Shown one piece after another: positions 22,826 through 35,848 of a stretch of 64,000 nt of DNA. Position 1 is the stretch's first letter. Each line of letters begins with the position of its first letter. Made by a program: the position numbers and the translations under genes. The notes below the pieces were generated by a model. It searched no databases. It was given only the letters and a program-made list of their open reading frames with translations, and was not told the DNA's origin. Origin of the DNA: Otis tarda (taxonomy: Eukaryota > Chordata > Aves > Otidiformes > Otididae); the NCBI GenBank assembly GCA_026413225.1, contig CM048557.1:70794987-70858986 (forward strand), read 5' to 3'.

Positions 22826-23306
22826 ATCATAGAATCATAGAATCATAGAATGGTTAGAGTTGGAAGGGACCTTCAAAGGTCATCTAGTCCAACCCCCCTG
22901 CAAGGAGCTGGGACATCCCTGACTAGATCAGGTTGCTCAGAGCCCCATCCAGCCTGGCCTTGAACATTTCCAGGGATGGGGCATCCACCACCTCTCTGGG
23001 CAACCTGTTCCAGTGCTCTACAACTCTCATTGTAAAAAATTTTTTTCTAATATCTAATCTAAACCTAGCTCCTTCTAATTTAAACCCATTACCCCTTGTC
23101 CTATCACAACAGGCCCTACTGAACAGCCTCTCCCCATCTTTCCTGTAGGCCCCCTTGAGGTATTGGAAGACCGCTATCAGGTCTCCCCGGAGCCTCCTCT
23201 TCTCCAGGCTGAACAGCCCCAACTCTCTCAGCCTGTCCTCATAGGAGAGGTGCTCCAGCCCTCTGATCATCTTGGTGGCCCTCCTCTGGACCCTTTCCAA
23301 CTGGTA
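22826..23306 (-). mobile_element. CR1 LINE 3' fragment with open ORF2 tail
   Basis: This is the longest and best-preserved CR1 copy here. The plus strand opens with three units of the terminal 8-bp repeat at 22826-22849. Reading the minus strand from about 23306 to 22920, the ORF2 C-terminus is open without frameshift or stop for about 128 codons and ends at a natural stop after GALSNLI. It begins [14 protein letters not shown] and includes [17 protein letters not shown] sequence (actual [14 protein letters not shown]). The catalytic reverse-transcriptase and endonuclease domains are absent through 5' truncation, so it cannot move by itself. The intact tail suggests a relatively young insertion. 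The 5' boundary is approximate. Confidence 0.95.
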
Positions 23307-26300
23307 CTCGAGAGGGAAACAGGCGTTCCCTGAGGGTGCTGGCAGAGTGGAAAACAAGCGTCGGAGACAACTGGGATGAATCCGCCTTGGTGACTGGGGA
23401 CGGAGCCTGGGTGGTCGGTTCAGACTTAGGCAACTAACTTTGCAACGTCTAAAGGCAGGCGAGGAGCCTGGACCAGGGCATCTCCCACACCTCACCCGAA
23501 GGAAGGAGCTGGCTTGCACCGTCCCGGCTCCTCCCGCACCTCCCGCAGCATCCAGCTGAGCTGGCCTCCGGAGGAACTGGAAGACCTCTCTGCAGATACC
23601 CAGTGGACCTCTGTAAAAATGAAGTCAGCAGAACACCTGCAGCGTTGTCCCGCCCCTGAGCCCCAAAACAATCTTTTGGCACTGTTAAACACACCGTGGC
23701 TGCCTGGCACGAGGGGTACGGGGCACGGGCACCGCGCAGAAGCAGGGACTGAGGGCTGCTCACGTGGGAACTGCCTGGAGCCGCTCTCGTTCAGCACAGC
23801 GAGCGCGCAGCAGGGCATTGTGAAATCGGGGGGGATGGAGGAACACCGAACTGCCGCACGGATTTCGGGGGGCTGAGCTCACACTGCCAGCGTGTCCAAG
23901 GCTGCTGATTTAAAACGTATTTGTATCAACGGCTGCTCCCAGGCAGCCCTGTTGGGTTCCTGCGCAGTTTGAAAGGAGAGCCGTGTTAACAGGGAAGCCT
24001 TCTGTAAACAGAAACGGCATTTTCTGGAAGGGTGGCAACTGGCAGCCAGGACACACTCCCCTGTAATTCTGCTGCACAATCGCTGGTGAAGCTTCAGCTG
24101 GAATAGTGCATGAACTGTGCGGGGGAAAAAAGCAGAGGGAAAAGGATGTCAAGCAGGCACAGGCTGGCAAGGAGAGTGGATAGTGTATTTTACAAGGGGC
24201 AACAAAAAGTTTTTTACTTGCTTAGCACAGCAAAAAGTGATTGAACTGAGGGTATGATTGGCATCTGTGAACACATCGGAATAATCATTAGGAGAAGGAC
24301 AAAACTATTGCAGCAAAAAGGACAATTGGGAGGAAAAAACCCAGAGAGATACAGGCCAGGGTTAATAATGGAATTCCCTAGAAACTGGGTATTTTATACC
24401 CATCGCAGGGTCACGTTCTGGGGCTCGTGATGGTTCCCCTTACAAGGCTTGGTTCACATCGGTCTCTAGACTGGACTTCTCCTGGAAGATAAAGCAAACA
24501 AAATGCGCAGGGCAGAAGCAAAGCAACAAGCTCTGTCCGCTAACGAGCACTGGACCACGGCGCCGGGCAGACCCAGCCCCAAAGGATGTCCCTTCCCGGG
24601 GTGCATCCTGGAGGTGCCCCGTGCCCCGTGTCCCACCAATGGACACTTCTGCTCAACGTGAGGATGTGCCCAAGGTCCTTGCTGCTTCATTTATGGCAAT
24701 CTAGGCTGAAATTGGTAGATTTTCCATGCTGTTTATAGCCTTCCATGGAAAAATCCCAACCTTGCCACGTTTCTTTTCAATGCAATGTTCTCTTTGATGT
24801 TAAGATTCATAAATATCCCTATAACACTTACAATTGTGCATATCATCATTGTAAAAAGTAGACTGTGATTTTAAAAAGGGAAAATATAACTATGTATTTA
24901 ATAGCATCAAGTTATCACCGTGAATGTCCCTCATCACCTTTACTGGCTCGTTGGAGCGCCGTGTTTCCTGCACCGTTTGGAAACGGCAGAGGAGGCTCGG
25001 CGAGCGTGGCCCCGTGCCGACGGTGAGACGCGGCTCCGCCCTGCGCAGCCCTTGCTGCTGGAGGCTGCGGCATCACCGGCGATCCTGCCGCCCGCGGCAC
25101 AGACCCTCCGCAGCTCGGTTACATTCCGTTGATTTTGCACACAGGAGAGTCTCTCCGTGTTTGTCTGAACAAGAAACCCCCGGGTTCTCCTCCAGCACGC
25201 AGTTTTATTTATAGTGCAGCCAAAATAAGTCAATAAAATAGGGTTCAGAAATTCCTTTTACTGGAGCAGCTGAAATGTAGGAAATCTTTAGTTCATGTGT
25301 GGACTGGAATTTGCAGCCACAGGTGCTGAGCTCTGCCATTCTTCTCTCTTCCCCGGTGAATAGTGATGGACAAGCAGAGGGGCCATGAAGACACTTTAAC
25401 CATGGTTGTTTTTAGCACCTGGTATCAGTGTTTTATTTTTTTCCCTTTATTTGTGTTCTAAACACATCCTCTATGAAATAAACAGAAAAGACTCTGTGTA
25501 TCATCCTTCTCCTCTCCTAGGTGTTACTGTAAAGCTGAAACCCTTGGGATGTACATTTCAACTGGAAGTAGCTACACATTTTTGTCAAGATAGCTTATGT
25601 CAAAAATATAAATAAACATGTGCATAGAGAAAAGCTTCAGTATTTCAATACTGGGTTCTTTCTGCAATTTTAAAAATGCAAGTCCAAAACTTTTCCATCA
25701 GGAAATGTGGAGGAGAGGATATTGGAAGTATGAAAAATGTGCATTTTCTAAAAACCATCATGTGAATTGACGTTCTTCAGTTCCTTCAAAACTTTCCTTG
25801 AGAGTAAAATCATTCTTAAAATCGTGCTTCCCAAAACTGACTGGACGCGACAGCCACCCACTCATCCTTTACGAGCAGCGACAAAAGATCAGCAGCCCCG
25901 TGGCACCGCTCTCGCTCGCTCTGTGGTGTGGAGCTTCAGAAATCAGTGCGGTGCCATTACCATCAGGGGAGAGCCAAGCAGCCGCGACGGGCTCTGACTG
26001 CACAGACCCCTGGGGTTGCTCGGCGGCTCCTCTGCTGACGCTGCTGCGCTCTGTCACCGCAGAGCCATTCTTTACCCAGACAGCTCTGAGGATGAACTGG
26101 CCAGTGCTCGTCTGGGTCGATTTATATTTCCTCTCAAGGAACCAGTAGCTGAAATACAAATTCTAGTTGAATAAAACATGAAAAAAAATCTTTAAAACTT
26201 GTGCCACTGAAGCATGGAAACTTCTTTTCTTTCTGAATTACGCTGGTAAAGTAATTGAGAACGGTGCTCTGGCTCCCAGTTTGCCCATTGCCTCACCATG

Positions 26301-27939
26301 CGGGCAAACCCCGCACTCCCGGTGTGGAGGAACGCACATTCCCCGGCCAGCACCGCACTGCCCATCGCCCACCAACGCGCAGAGCGGGGCGGGAGAGCCA
26401 GGACACGGGTCAGCAGCTTTGTGACTGCTTGGATCCATTCACGAAACTCCTTTCAGGGAGCCGAGCCCCACTCCCGATTCACCGCAGAGGGAGGGCTCGG
26501 AAGGGTCGCCCACCACGGGTGCGTGTGGGATGGGGACGTCAGTCGATGCAAGTACCCCACCTGCAGTTTGACAATTGTGTTTCGTCTTCATACGGGGTTC
26601 ACAAGAAGAAAATGGCATGGGCTGGCAGTGGTAGGAGCACCGCACACCCAGGGTTTCTCATCGGCCGACGGGCAGGCCCCGCCTGTGCTGCGTGGCATAT
26701 GCAACAGGGCCCTGAACGCGCGAGGAGATGTCTCGGCAAGCAACTGCTGGAATGTGTGTCAATTAAACACAAAAATCCAGATGGAAAACAAACCAAAAAA
26801 AACCCCAAGGATGGAAACGCTCTGGGATTCTGTTGTCGGCTGTGATAATTTAGGACTCTTTGAGAGAGAAGCCGCCCTGTCTTGGAGCTTATTAAACTGA
26901 CACCCTGCTGCTGAGCAATATGGGGAATGCCCCAAGCAGAACAAACTCAGTCTGAAAAAGAAGCAGAGAGACTCCCAGGAATGAATTTAAGCTTGTTTCA
27001 GAGCAGGAGTCTATGTAGCCCTTAATGACTACCAGCAAGGGATGCCGAGGGAACAGGACTAACAGGCAGGGAGGACACAGCCCCTCCAGGCGAGCTCCCA
27101 CAGAGCATCGTGCACCGGCTCAGGAAGGTGGAAATGCCTTTCTTCTCCTGCGTCCTCAGCCCTGGAAGCTGAGGCATGGAGGATACCAGCCTGGCACGGA
27201 GGATGCCCAGGGGAGATCACTGGCAGCTGGGCGCGCTCTCCAAACACCTCCGAAATCTGGCAGCTGGGACGCGCGCGGTCCGGAGCGATCCCGCGTGCTG
27301 GCGGATCTGCCAAGGGGAGCATATTGCTTAGTAAAACCTGGAGGCAGGCACCACGCAGTGTACACAAGGATACTGAAATAAAGGCAACAGCACTGAAATA
27401 AATGGCAGGCTCAATTGCTCTACTTTATTAGATGCTGACAAGCGAACATAAATCCCTATCTGCAAAAATCGGTTATGTGCATTTGGACAACTGAATAAGG
27501 AGGGCTGAAATATTGTTCTATTTACTTTCAAGGCACAGAACCAAGACACTCTTTGTTACCTCATAAAATGCAGCACAGTGAAGTTAATACCTTCTTGCCA
27601 GCAGCTTTTTGCTCTCTCTTGCCAGAGACAGCCTCCGTTTTCGAGACTGCACCATCAATCCAGAAACCATAAGGACCTAGGATTTTATGTACGTGCTTAC
27701 TTGATCCAAGGCTGAAATAAACGCATATTATCTGTCCCGGGCACTGCGCTGCCTTGCCGCAGGAATTGGCTAACACCAGCACGAGGAGGCTGCAAAGGTC
27801 ACTTCAAACCACGCTGACCTGCTCGTCTGACTTGGATTTTGCCGCAAACCGGCACAGTGCGCTGCTGGAAGGCAGAGGTGCCGCGGTGGCAGCCACCCCG
27901 CCCAGGAGGAGGGCACGCGGCAGAGGGGGCTCAGTCCAC

Positions 27940-27960
27940 GGGGGCTTGGGTGGGAAAGGG
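27940..27960 (+). other. G-quadruplex-forming motif
   Basis: Four G-tracts at 27940-27944, 27948-27950, 27952-27954 and 27958-27960 are separated by loops of three, one and three bases. This is a canonical quadruplex motif in a moderately GC-rich patch with no gene. Confidence 0.7.
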
Positions 27961-30900
27961 CTGACCCACATTTCACCCTCACGGCATCACCGGCACTTCC
28001 ACCTTCACTTTGTCACAAAGAGGTATGTGTCAGAGGCTGTGGTGCCGTACACTGTGGAGCTGATCCCTGCCCATTTTCGTTTTTCAACCCAGTAGCAGTT
28101 ATTTTTGGGAAGCCCTGGGGACAGATCCAGACTGCCGGTTAAGCAGCTGAGTCACATAAACGTGTCCATTCGTCTCACCTGGGAGCCAGCACCGAGGAGC
28201 ACTCGTGTGTAACCATAATCCATGATTTATTCGGCATAAGTGATTGATTTTATTCTGCCTCTTTAATAGCCAAAAGTAAAACTTTCTCTCTTCAGAGGTA
28301 CTCAGTTCAAACTCAAGTAATCCAAAAGTGCTGCTTACTCCCAACAGACAGGAGAAGTCGGAGAACACCAGCCTTATTCCACCACAGGGCAAGAAATCAA
28401 AGATGCCAAAACTTCTCCTCAGAGCATTTCATGCAGGGCAAGGTTCCCTCAAATTTTCTCGGTTTGCAAACATTGAACAGTAGGCACTTGGCAAATTAAG
28501 ATATTTATGGAGTTCCAACTCTGCAACGGGGAACGGGTATGCCTTTTGCTGTGCCTTTAGGAAAAAAAATTCAAGCTGATGCAGAAAGTGAGAGCAGCTG
28601 TTTCACATTGCCTTTGCACTCAGAACACGTTCCTTCCTTCCACGGGGAAGTTACCCAGGGATTGCATACAATATTTTCTGTTGTATCCTCACATAATTTT
28701 CTATTTATACTTTTTTCCCCATCAATCCCAGATTGCCACTCTTTCTTAGTTCTGTTCTGAGCTGTGTGAGGAATCGAGCCTGTGCTGCCATACCTGGCCC
28801 TTTCATCTGGGCACAACAGTTTCTGTAATTCTTACACTGAAATTTTGTAAAACTTCGCTCATCAGCTTTCATTGATTCTCGTGGGCATGAAGCATAGCCA
28901 GTACTTTCCAAACCTCCAAATTGCTATCTCATTAGCAGCTCAGCATGATGTATCTTGTGCATACTAAATGAAGCGCTATGTCTGTGTATCACGCTTCCTT
29001 CCCGTAGAAACATTAAAAGCACAGTTATTTTTGAGATTGCTTTTCTCTGTTGTTGCCTGTCCCCTCTTGCTGCAGTTGCCGGGTGATTAAAGGATGCTCA
29101 TATACCCAACTTTTCCCTTCAGCTGAGTTCCAGTGGTGTCAGATCTTCAAGTACAACTGACAAACGGAGGGAGACCATGGAAGGTGGCAAAGACAGACTA
29201 ATAGAAAAAACCAAAATAATGGAATTTTCTTAATTAAAATAATACCCTTGAGATGAAGTTCAGAATCAGTGCAGTAATTAAATACTTAGATCAGGTTTGC
29301 AATAGTTTGGAGCTGTGCAAAGGGTCAGGGACCAACTAGCAGCGCTTCTGAATGTGCATCCCTGGGCAAGGTGAGCCCGGCTCAGGTGCAGGCAACTGGA
29401 GTTGACCACTTCAGCAGCTCTTTAAAGCCTGAAACTCTCAGAAGCCTCCACACTTCTTTAGGCACCTGCGTAGTGCTGAAACATGCTCTGCTCCACCTCT
29501 CCATACCACAAATGCCCACGGATATCGCTCATTGGTCTGGTTTTCCTGTGTTCAGACCAAGGGTTTTGCAGGACCACAGCCCTGTGCGCTGCTCTGCATC
29601 CACACCCACTTTTGCCAATGGCAGGGACGTTTTCCCCGTTTGTAGGCTGGACTGGACAGGACATGATCTAACGTACCTAGGTTGCCTGTCTAGGTAACAG
29701 AGTGCAGACCACGTCAGCATTTGTTTTTTCCCTCCTGCCAAAGACAAGCTGCTTCTTTGCTGTTGACATCTTCATTATCACTTGCTGAGGGTCGCCTTTC
29801 TTGTATGCTTGGAGGAGGAGATGCTGGGAGACCTTTGGTATGGAGGCCCCCACCCCTCCACTCCGCAGGCTGAGGCACGCCCCTGTTGGCATGGAGGAGA
29901 GGACAGGCATGTGAACAGCAGTTTGCAAGCAGAAGCAGCTTTAGGTGGGTGAAACCGTGGGGAATGGCCATAATCCTCTTTCTGCTGCCTGAGGCGCCTG
30001 ATGCCCGCAGGTCTGGTTTGGTCCAGCGCATCCTGACTCACTTTGCCAAAAGGTGCCTCTGCTGGTGGGCAGCCTTCAGCAGGGAGCTTGAGTTTTGTCA
30101 TCCACAGGTCGTTTTGTTTTGCCTGCAGGTTTGCCTGAATAACTGCAAAGGTAGGTTTGGCCCTGTTACTAGAAAGTGTGTGCGCACGTGGGTAGGGAGC
30201 GTTATCGGAGGGGACGGCTCCAGTACACCTGGATAATTTGCATGTAGGGGATCCAGTTCTGGACTCGGTGGGTGGTGACGGCTTGGCCTTAAGACATATT
30301 TTATGTCATTCATTTTAATTTATGCTGCAGTCTGTACAAGATGACCGCAGCAGGGAATATCTAAAACTGGCTTATTGTTGGTGTTCCATAATCCACAGTT
30401 CTGCGCATCTCCCTGCGTATCCGGCACTCTGCAACCAGCATCCAATCTCACACAGCACTGCCATGGGACGGGGCTAGGAATGCAGAGCCTCACTGCGAAC
30501 GTGGGGGAAAATCCAGAAGTATTTGGAAAATAAAAGGATTGTATCTTTAGTGGAATGTGAACCTGAGACATCGGTAATGGATTGGCTACCAACTCTCAAG
30601 CTGCAACAGAAAGCTAATTTGCTGTATGTAATTAGAAGTGTCGTACACAATAGCATTTTCTGATCCTTTTTCTGAACAATAATCTATTGTAATGCAGCCC
30701 CATTGATTCTTGTTTGGAACCATACATCAGGTGATTAGACATAATGAAAGGAGAGGAGAGAAGGATGTAAGTTTTCTGAAGCTAGAGAGAGGTCGTCATC
30801 TATCGCAGTGCTTATACTGATTGTACAGAAACCTTGCATTCTTAAGAGCAACAACAATGGCACTTGAAGCTCTCCAAGGCTCTGGTAACACTAGATGAGT

Positions 30901-32118
30901 AACTTTGAGTAGCGCCGGCTGGGCTGTGAAAGAGCAGGAAGGATGAGCAGGCAGCAGCGACGAAGGAGGGGGATGCGGGGAGAGGAGGGCTGCCACCCTT
31001 CCAGGTCGGCTCTGCGGAGGGCGGGATGGAGAGCAGCCAGCAGGTCCTTCCAAGTTGTCTTTTTCTCTGCCTTCCTGCTGGCGTCTGCAGTTGACTCATT
31101 TCGGCTCTTTTTCAGCTCTGCTTCGCAGCTGCTCTTGGGTACGGCTTCAGAGCTGGGGGAGGAGAGAGGAGACAGGGAAGAGCAGCAGCAGAACTTCGCA
31201 TCTCCCCATTGTTCTCCTCACGTTCTCCACCAAGGAGATGGAAAGTGGCACCAGGACCGTGCCCAGGACCCCTCCTGCTCTCACATGCTCCTCTCCATTT
31301 CAGAGATGGGAATCACAGCCCACCAGCCCCTCACTTCCTTCCTTTCTTTCAGTAACTTATTTATTCCAAGTGACCTATAAAGGAAAAGGTTTTAATTCAA
31401 GAATTTTTCACATCCTGACTCTTCTGCTCAAATGCTGAAAAACCTCACTCCAATCTGATCGCCTGTAAATGCATCCTGCAGTAGCTGGAATAAAACCAGT
31501 TTGGTAAGAGAGAAGAGCTACATGTCTCTGCTGAGATCGTTTTCAAGAGGGAAACAAAGGATCCATGAGGCACGGAGGTGGGCTGAGACAGCGTTACCTG
31601 TGGAAGCCAGGCACGTCCTCGTAAGACAGCGATCTCTAAGCCCTGCACTGGCTCTTTAGGTACTTCTTTATGCTTCGCATCTTAAAATACCCTTCCACTA
31701 GAAGGTGTTGGGAGAAATTTTCCCTGAGGCAGGATTTTCCACATTTAAGTATTTAAGTCTTTCAGGTGTCTTCCTCTGCTGCATATCCCCGGTCCACTGG
31801 TACAGAAAAAATATGGAACAAGACATCTGCCTGTACACACCCATCCAGCTATTCCTCCCTCTTAAACAGCCTCTACACAGGCGTTTTGGCTGCAATTAAA
31901 CCTCTTTTCCAGGTAGAAACATACTGTGTAGCTGCTCCCCGCGATCGACGAAGTCACTAGGTGATGGCCTGGGAGGGCAGTCCCTCGGCAGACAGCTCCC
32001 GGTCGCTGGAGAAGGGCACCGCGGGACGCGACCCGTTGGGCGTGGCCGGTCCGGGCTCACCGGGAGAGCTCCCGCTTCTGCAGCAGCTCTTCAAAAGGCG
32101 CTGGGCACCAGCGGTCCC

Positions 32119-32153
32119 GGGGGCAGCGAGGGTCTTAGGGGAGGGGGAAAGGG
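32119..32153 (+). other. G-quadruplex-forming motif, five G-tracts
   Basis: G-tracts occur at 32119-32123, 32130-32132, 32138-32141, 32143-32147 and 32151-32153, with loops of six, five, one and three bases. The motif lies at the 3' edge of a GC-rich patch (31960-32150) and is followed at once by AT-rich DNA. Confidence 0.68.
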
Positions 32154-33177
32154 TTTGCTTGCTCTGGGTTTTGGTAGGCGAGAGCTGATCATACGGATTT
32201 TCTCATGTGTTTGGAAATGAAAAGGACGTGAAAATCAGATGTGAACAGGGAAGTATTTTAATATGTATGTTATCCTTGCATAAATTCATGGGAATTCCTC
32301 TGGAAACATTCCCTTTGTCTTGCATGGGAACGTAGCCTGTGCTCCTCAAGCACAAAATACCATAAAGTCTTGTGAGTGGTTTAAACATTCAGCGCTAGAC
32401 TTCACATCGGGAATGCAGGATATGTGAAACTGGCTTGAAATAGGACTGAAAAAAAAAAAGAAAAAGAGAGTCATTCTATTCCTCTGGGGTCTGCCATCAT
32501 GTTTTCAGAGCCTGGAACTCTTCAGCATTTATAATGTGCAGTATATAAATATTCATACAGACACTCATAGGCTAAAATTAAATGAGCGCGTCATGGTTAT
32601 TTTTAGTAAATGGACGTAGGCAATAAGAAAATCCCAAGCAAGGGAAGAGATGTAACTGGGATAATGGTGGTGCCTTTTTTCCCCCATTTCAGGAACTGAT
32701 GTGGAATAGAAGTTGAAAATGTTCACGGAGGAAAATATCTCGCGAGGAGGCAGCAATCAGAGGCTGAGGGTGACGGTCGTGTTTCTCAGCAGAGCCCCCG
32801 CTTGGATGGGAGCCGGGCCCTGCGCTGACGAATATATTCAGCAGTTACACGGATGAGGCACTCCACGGCGAGCCGGCACAGTCTGCTGGCACAAACGGGC
32901 CCCTCGGAGCGGTGGCGACAGTGGCGGCACGCAGAGCCGCGGGAGCTGGGGAGTGCCCAGGAGCGGGCAACGGAAACACAGCAAAATTCAAACCAGTGGA
33001 AATTAACTGAATCCATGCAGGGGAGGAGGCTGTCATTACAGCAGTGGGATGAAGGTCGCCCACCTCCTGGAAAAGGTTCTTTGAGTCCCACCTGGCTGGT
33101 CTACGAAAAAGGCAGTTGAGGGCTGGGCAGTGACCCCAGAAACGCATCATGTCAGGTCTGGAAAGGGAAATAAAATT

Positions 33178-33411
33178 ACAAAATCACAGAAGAGTTTGGG
33201 TGGGAAGGGACCTTCCAAGCCCACCCAGTCCAACCCCCTGCAAGGAGCAGGGACATCTCCAACCGGATCAGGTTGCTCAGAGCCCCGTCCAGCCTGGCCT
33301 GGAATGTTTCCAGGGATGGGGCATCCACCACCTCTCTGGGCAACCTGGGACAGTGCTCCACCACCCTCAGTGTGAAAAATTTCTTCCTTATATCAAGTCT
33401 GAATCTGCATT
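33178..33411 (-). mobile_element. CR1 LINE 3' fragment
   Basis: On the minus strand this is a 5'-truncated CR1. It starts within the RLDIRKKF region near 33411 and runs through the ORF2 tail ([19 protein letters not shown] begins at 33364) to the 3' end near 33178, where only a degenerate terminal unit remains. The block GGGTGGGAAGGGACC and the CCAACCCCCTGCAAG segment match the copies at 4180, 17590 and 40627, so it belongs to the same 3'-end type. It is not capable of movement. Confidence 0.93.
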
Positions 33412-34083
33412 TTTGTAGAGGTTAAAAACCCAGAGCGGGGTTTCTTCGTGCATGTACGCGTGCTGAAGCACAGCAAGGGTTGGAAGAGCCGGCTGCGGGG
33501 GCTCAGGGGAGAGGAGGGCGGTGGGGCAGCTCCGCAGGCACGGTGATGGGGCAGCGGGGAGGCCCTTTCCTGGGGAGGTTTCTCTGCATTTGTCCCATTC
33601 CTACATTTTCTTCCTAAAAAAATCCTTCTGGCCACTCTCAGCACTGCGGGGCCAGAGGGACCTCCACTCCAGCACAGAGCAGCAGCCACACTGCCAAAGA
33701 TTTACCCAGAGAATTTTTTTTCCCCCCACTTTACTGATTTTAGTTTTAATCTTTTACAAGTTGTAGAAGCATCTTTAAAGATGTGAACTCTTGGTATTTC
33801 ATCAAAAAAGTTTGTGCACAGATCTCAGTGGGCTGCCGCTGCGGGTGGTCTGAGGACACTTCCCTCATTAGCGGGAAATGGCTCTGGCTGCCTGGAACCG
33901 CTTTCCGTAGGGTCGTAATGCACAGAGAGCCTCCCAGAGAGGGGAAAATCCACATTTTGCTCATTTTAAAATACATCTTTAAAAACTTCCCAGGGAATTA
34001 GCAGTACTTACATCCCTAAGGTGGGGCTCTGGCTGTTGTCCTGGGCTCTGGGTGGGCCGGGGGATGCCCCTCGAGAGCAGAGC

Positions 34084-34120
34084 AGGGCACGGAGCGGGCA
34101 CGGAGGGGGCACGGAGCGGG
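34084..34120. repeat. Short G-rich tandem repeat, about three units
   Basis: The unit GGGCACGGAGC, with minor length variation, occurs three times in a row. The array lies in a CpG-rich patch and contributes four G-tracts separated by six to eight bases, just outside the usual loop limit for a quadruplex. It probably arose by slippage. Confidence 0.75.
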
Positions 34121-35405
34121 CAGCGGCCGCAGGCTCGGGGCAGGGCAGGACCAGCCACCGGCACCCGACTGCACGCAGGGATCGTGCGCTGAAAGCACAT
34201 GAGAAGCTGGGGCTGGCACAGGGTGGCCTCCGCGCCGCGGACCACGTGGTGCTCCCGGGGATGCTGACGAGGCTGGAGTGCTGCTGGTGGCACTGGAATT
34301 GATTTTTTTTTTCTCTACCCAATTATTTTCAACCTGCTGGATTTAGCAAGCACGCTTTATTCCTGTGTCAAAGGCACAGAAGCAACTTTGCCTTCCAGTT
34401 TCCGATTCAGATTTCTTTTTTGACATAATGTGACATAATACAGTGCACTAGATGCAATTATGTACGGTCTGATTGTGTGCTGAATTGTCACTTAGGGCAA
34501 TTACTTCTTTTTAATAGTCCTGACTGTTGCTCTGAGTTGCCAGAGATAACCAAATCCCCACAGCAAGCAGAGCCATTTGTCATCCATGTCATCTCGATAA
34601 ATATTAATTGAATTGACTGACTGTATTGACAAACAGAAATACATCTCTGATCCCAGGGAAATGTGAAAAATAAAAAAAAAGAAGCAGTGCTGCTGAAGGA
34701 ATGTCGTTTACCCATAAATAAGTATACCACGTAGTTCTAATGTTTTTTTTCTTCTGAAGAGTATTTGCTTTTACCCAAACAGTCAATGATGTCAGCTGAC
34801 AGGTTCTTCGGAGTTTTATCCTCTAGTGCTCTACATTTACTTATAAATACGTATCGTTGCTTCTTGTCCTTCAGAGGCAATCCCCTTAATCTTAAAAGCA
34901 AAAATCACTACAATTTTTAAAATATGAAATGAAAAAGCACCAGCCTTTTGGTAAAAAGAGGAAGAATAGAGTTGTGTTTAACTTGGAAAACAGGTCTTCC
35001 AGTTCATTTTTGGAGGTCCAACTGGAACAGTCATTGGCAGCCAGTCAGTGCGGCAGAGTCGTGCTCTCTGGTCGAAGAGCACAAAATCTCACTTTTCCTG
35101 GAACGCCGCGTTCAGAGGAGCACAGCTCCGGTGGGGCTGTGCGGGCAGAGGGCGATGCTTGGAGCATCCCCGGCTGCACGGCGGCAGGGCCGGGGGCTGC
35201 CCAGGCGCACGGAGGTGTTTCTCCTGGGTGGGCCAAACGTGGAGCTCCTCCGCACCGAGCACCGTCCCTGCGGCCCTCGCGGCTGCCGAGATAACACGGA
35301 GCGCTCAACTGCCCCTCCAGAAACGCGAGGCACTGGAGAGCCATGGGGAAGGGGAAAGCAAAGGGAGAGGAGTGGATGGGGAGGCAGGTTCTGGGGAGAG
35401 CCGGC

Positions 35406-35424
35406 GGGAGGGCGGGAGGCAGGG
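35406..35424 (+). other. G-quadruplex-forming motif
   Basis: G-tracts at 35406-35408, 35410-35412, 35414-35416 and 35422-35424 have loops of one, one and five bases. The two single-base loops predict a very stable parallel quadruplex. It sits within a CpG-rich patch (35090-35480). Confidence 0.75.
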
Positions 35425-35771
35425 TTCATCTCCCCTGGCAGAGAGGGACATCCCAGCCCCGGAGCCCCCGAGGCCACCGCAGCCACCGCACTGACCGACC
35501 AGTCGCAGACAATTCTGCTTTAAATGATTCTGGGCTGATCTTTACAGCTGGGAGGGGAGGGGTCCCACCTCTGTTTGACCGCACGTGTCGTACAGGACTG
35601 AACTGGTATATAGGAAAATGTTTTACTTTATTTTAATTATTTTAATTTTTTAACTATCTACTAGAACTTTAAACAGACAGTGAATTTAAATACCAGGAAC
35701 TTAAAAAATCTGCTAATCGCCTAGGTAGAAGTAGCTACTTTTGTAAGTAGTTTTTTAATTTTGAGACATTC

Positions 35772-35848
35772 TGCAATGTTGGGTTGACGGTTGGACTTGA
35801 TGATCTTGGAGGTCTCTTTCAACTTTAAGTATTCTATGGTTCTATGAT
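35772..35848 (+). mobile_element. CR1 LINE 3' UTR fragment
   Basis: About 77 bases match the CR1 3' UTR. The sequence contains GTTGGGTTGACGGTTGGAC, then TTGATGATCTTGGAGGTC and two degenerate terminal units (ATTCTATGG, TTCTATGAT). It carries the GATGATCTT block shared with the copies at 56704 and 61062 and differs from the 4180/33178/40627 type, so at least two CR1 3'-end types are present. No ORF2 sequence remains. Confidence 0.88.

Larger units (their letters stand above)
23307..33177. other. Long unannotated non-coding stretch
   Basis: Nearly 10 kb have no supported gene, RNA or classifiable repeat. Composition alternates between GC-rich patches (23460-23880, 25000-25120, 26290-26560, 27840-27990, 31960-32150) and AT-rich sequence (24690-24910, 25560-25800, 28920-29300, 32400-32650). 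Two G-quadruplex motifs are listed separately. A possible terminal exon at 25521 is treated as a finding only. Confidence 0.5.
33412..35771. other. Unannotated stretch with GC-rich patches
   Basis: No gene is supported. GC- and CpG-rich patches lie at 34020-34265 and 35090-35480; each leaves three to five frames open on both strands with low-complexity translations. AT-rich sequence lies between them at 34290-34930. A short 12- to 13-bp G-rich repeat and a quadruplex motif are listed separately. Confidence 0.5.

Noticed and set aside
23307..23519. N-terminal extension of the CR1 ORF2 frame on the minus strand, up to codon 198
   Set aside because: Similarity to CR1 stops near 23306; the extension is host sequence that happens to be in frame, not an intact or fused protein.
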